A DNA stretch of 34,112 nt from Peribacillus simplex (GTDB lineage Bacteria > Bacillota > Bacilli > Bacillales > DSM-1321), in NCBI RefSeq assembly GCF_001542915.1, contig NZ_LNNH01000033.1:1-34112 (forward strand). Reading direction: 5' to 3'. A model generated the notes under the pieces. That model had not been told where the DNA came from. It searched no databases and worked only from the letters and a program-made list of their open reading frames with translations. Below are positions 33,602-34,112 of this stretch, piece by piece; position 1 is the stretch's first letter, and each line of letters begins with the position of its first letter. The translations under genes and the position numbers were made by a program.

Positions 33602-33964
33602 ATGCAAAGAAAGAAGTACAATATCTCGGTTGAAGCGACCCTCGAGGTACTGGGCGGCAAATGGAAATGCGTCATCCTTTGCCACCTGACCCACGGAAAA
33701 AAACGGACTAGCGAATTGAAGCGTTTGATGCCGAACATCACCCAGAAAATGCTGACACAACAATTGCGTGAGTTGGAAAAGGACGGGGTCATCGACCGGA
33801 TCGTTTACAACCAGGTTCCTCCAAAAGTGGAATATGAACTTAGTGAGTATGGACATAGTCTGGAAAGCATCCTTACCGCCCTGTGTACATGGGGAGACAA
33901 TCATATAACCAGAGTGTATGGAGATAAATCTTCCGTTCTGGAGGAAAGTATTTTGAATGAGTAG
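33602..33964 (+). CDS. HxlR-family regulator
   Basis: This 120-residue HxlR winged-helix protein has the family core EVLGGKWKCVILCHLTHGKK, RTSELKRLMPNITQKMLTQQ, and LRELEKDGVIDRIVYNQVPP, then KVEYELSEYG. It contains C38 (WKCVILCHL) and nearby C42; in some HxlR proteins (YodB, HypR) a cysteine near the N-terminus senses quinones or disulfide stress, which here is only a possibility. AAGGAGAG precedes the ATG. It is divergent from the MFS exporter and probably regulates it. The terminator inside the right-end repeat follows. Confidence 0.9.
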   Translation: MQRKKYNISVEATLEVLGGKWKCVILCHLTHGKKRTSELKRLMPNITQKMLTQQLRELEKDGVIDRIVYNQVPPKVEYELSEYGHSLESILTALCTWGDNHITRVYGDKSSVLEESILNE

Positions 33965-33989
33965 GGAGAGAGCAGCTATTGTAAACAAT

Positions 33990-34016
33990 AAAAAGATTAG
34001 CCTAGTCGGCTAATCT
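33990..34016 (-). terminator. Terminator for a minus-strand transcript entering from the right
   Basis: AGATTAGCC (33994-34002) and GGCTAATCT (34008-34016) form a 9-bp stem. On the minus strand it is followed by five T. It would stop a convergent transcript from outside the window and abuts the 97-bp repeat. Confidence 0.65.
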
Positions 34017-34112
34017 CAGACTGTAGACAAACTCGATGAAAATCGAGTTTGTCTATTTTTATGGCCTGTACAATTTAGACGTTGATTTCCACTCCAGGCA
34101 CTCGCTTTCCGC
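34016..34112. repeat. Right arm of the 97-bp terminal inverted repeat
   Basis: Exact reverse complement of 1-97. It contains the 14-bp-stem hairpin (34024-34037 with 34042-34055) and T run that terminates outward transcription on the plus strand, here of the HxlR gene. Confidence 0.9.
34024..34061 (+). terminator. Terminator of the HxlR gene inside the right repeat arm
   Basis: Perfect 14-base arms around GAAA are followed by a T run (34055-34060). It is the same structure as at 58-89 on the other strand. Confidence 0.8.

Noticed and set aside
1..34112. Composite transposon or genomic island bounded by the 97-bp inverted repeats
   Set aside because: No transposase, integrase or target duplication is visible, and the cargo is ordinary Bacillus core and near-core genes in familiar order.

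Overview
The window looks like chromosomal DNA of a low-GC Bacillaceae, most like Bacillus or Peribacillus. Nearly every gene has a close Bacillus counterpart (bceRSAB, ytzG-ytgP-ytfP, cse60, namA, adaA-adaB). Ribosome binding sites are strong AAGGAGG types, several starts are TTG, and there is a Bacillus-style sporulation gene. I see no rRNA, tRNA, CRISPR array, transposase or phage gene.

Layout. 1-500: one arm of a 97-bp perfect inverted repeat that also ends the window at 34016-34112, then a yjdM/phnA gene with an apparent 1-base frameshift. 670-5160: bceR-bceS, a terminator, then bceA-bceB, a peptide-antibiotic sensing and detoxification module. 5160-5680: a convergent intergenic region with 21-bp repeats and a REP-like hairpin. 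5680-6745: a ferredoxin/flavodoxin-NADP reductase type flavoprotein behind a Fur box. 6982-13266: a 2-aminoethylphosphonate uptake and degradation operon (ATPase, fused permease, binding protein, phnW, phnX on the minus strand) with a divergent DeoR-family regulator. 13586-15091: adaB and adaA (alkylation response), then a decayed isocitrate lyase/PEP mutase family gene. 15234-20331: two small conserved genes, then ytzG, ytgP (lipid II flippase candidate) and ytfP. 20439-20800: about 18 degenerate 20-21-bp tandem repeats between convergent genes. 20815-24807: an alkyltransferase-like protein with Trp in place of the catalytic Cys, a Tyr-rich mini-protein, an SDR oxidoreductase, cse60, a tartrate/D-malate dehydrogenase and a rhodanese. 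24912-28813: an Rph/YvkC-type phosphotransferase followed by an MFS exporter. 29214-33964: namA with a divergent MarR regulator, an aldo/keto reductase, and an MFS exporter with a divergent HxlR regulator.

How it works together. The general theme is stress and chemical defence plus nutrient scavenging. It includes antibiotic sensing and export (Bce, Rph-like plus MFS, DHA1 MFS), alkylation repair (AdaA, AdaB, ATL), electrophile reduction (NamA, aldo/keto reductase) under MarR/HxlR control, iron-limited flavoprotein expression, and phosphorus or nitrogen recovery from 2-aminoethylphosphonate. Most genes are recognisable. The least explained elements are the two repeat arrays with a near two-helical-turn period, both in convergent intergenic regions, the 97-bp terminal inverted repeat carrying outward terminators, and the substrate of the Rph-like/MFS pair.

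Limits: everything was read by eye from sequence. Family names rest on motifs and remembered homologues. No database search, folding calculation or alignment was run.
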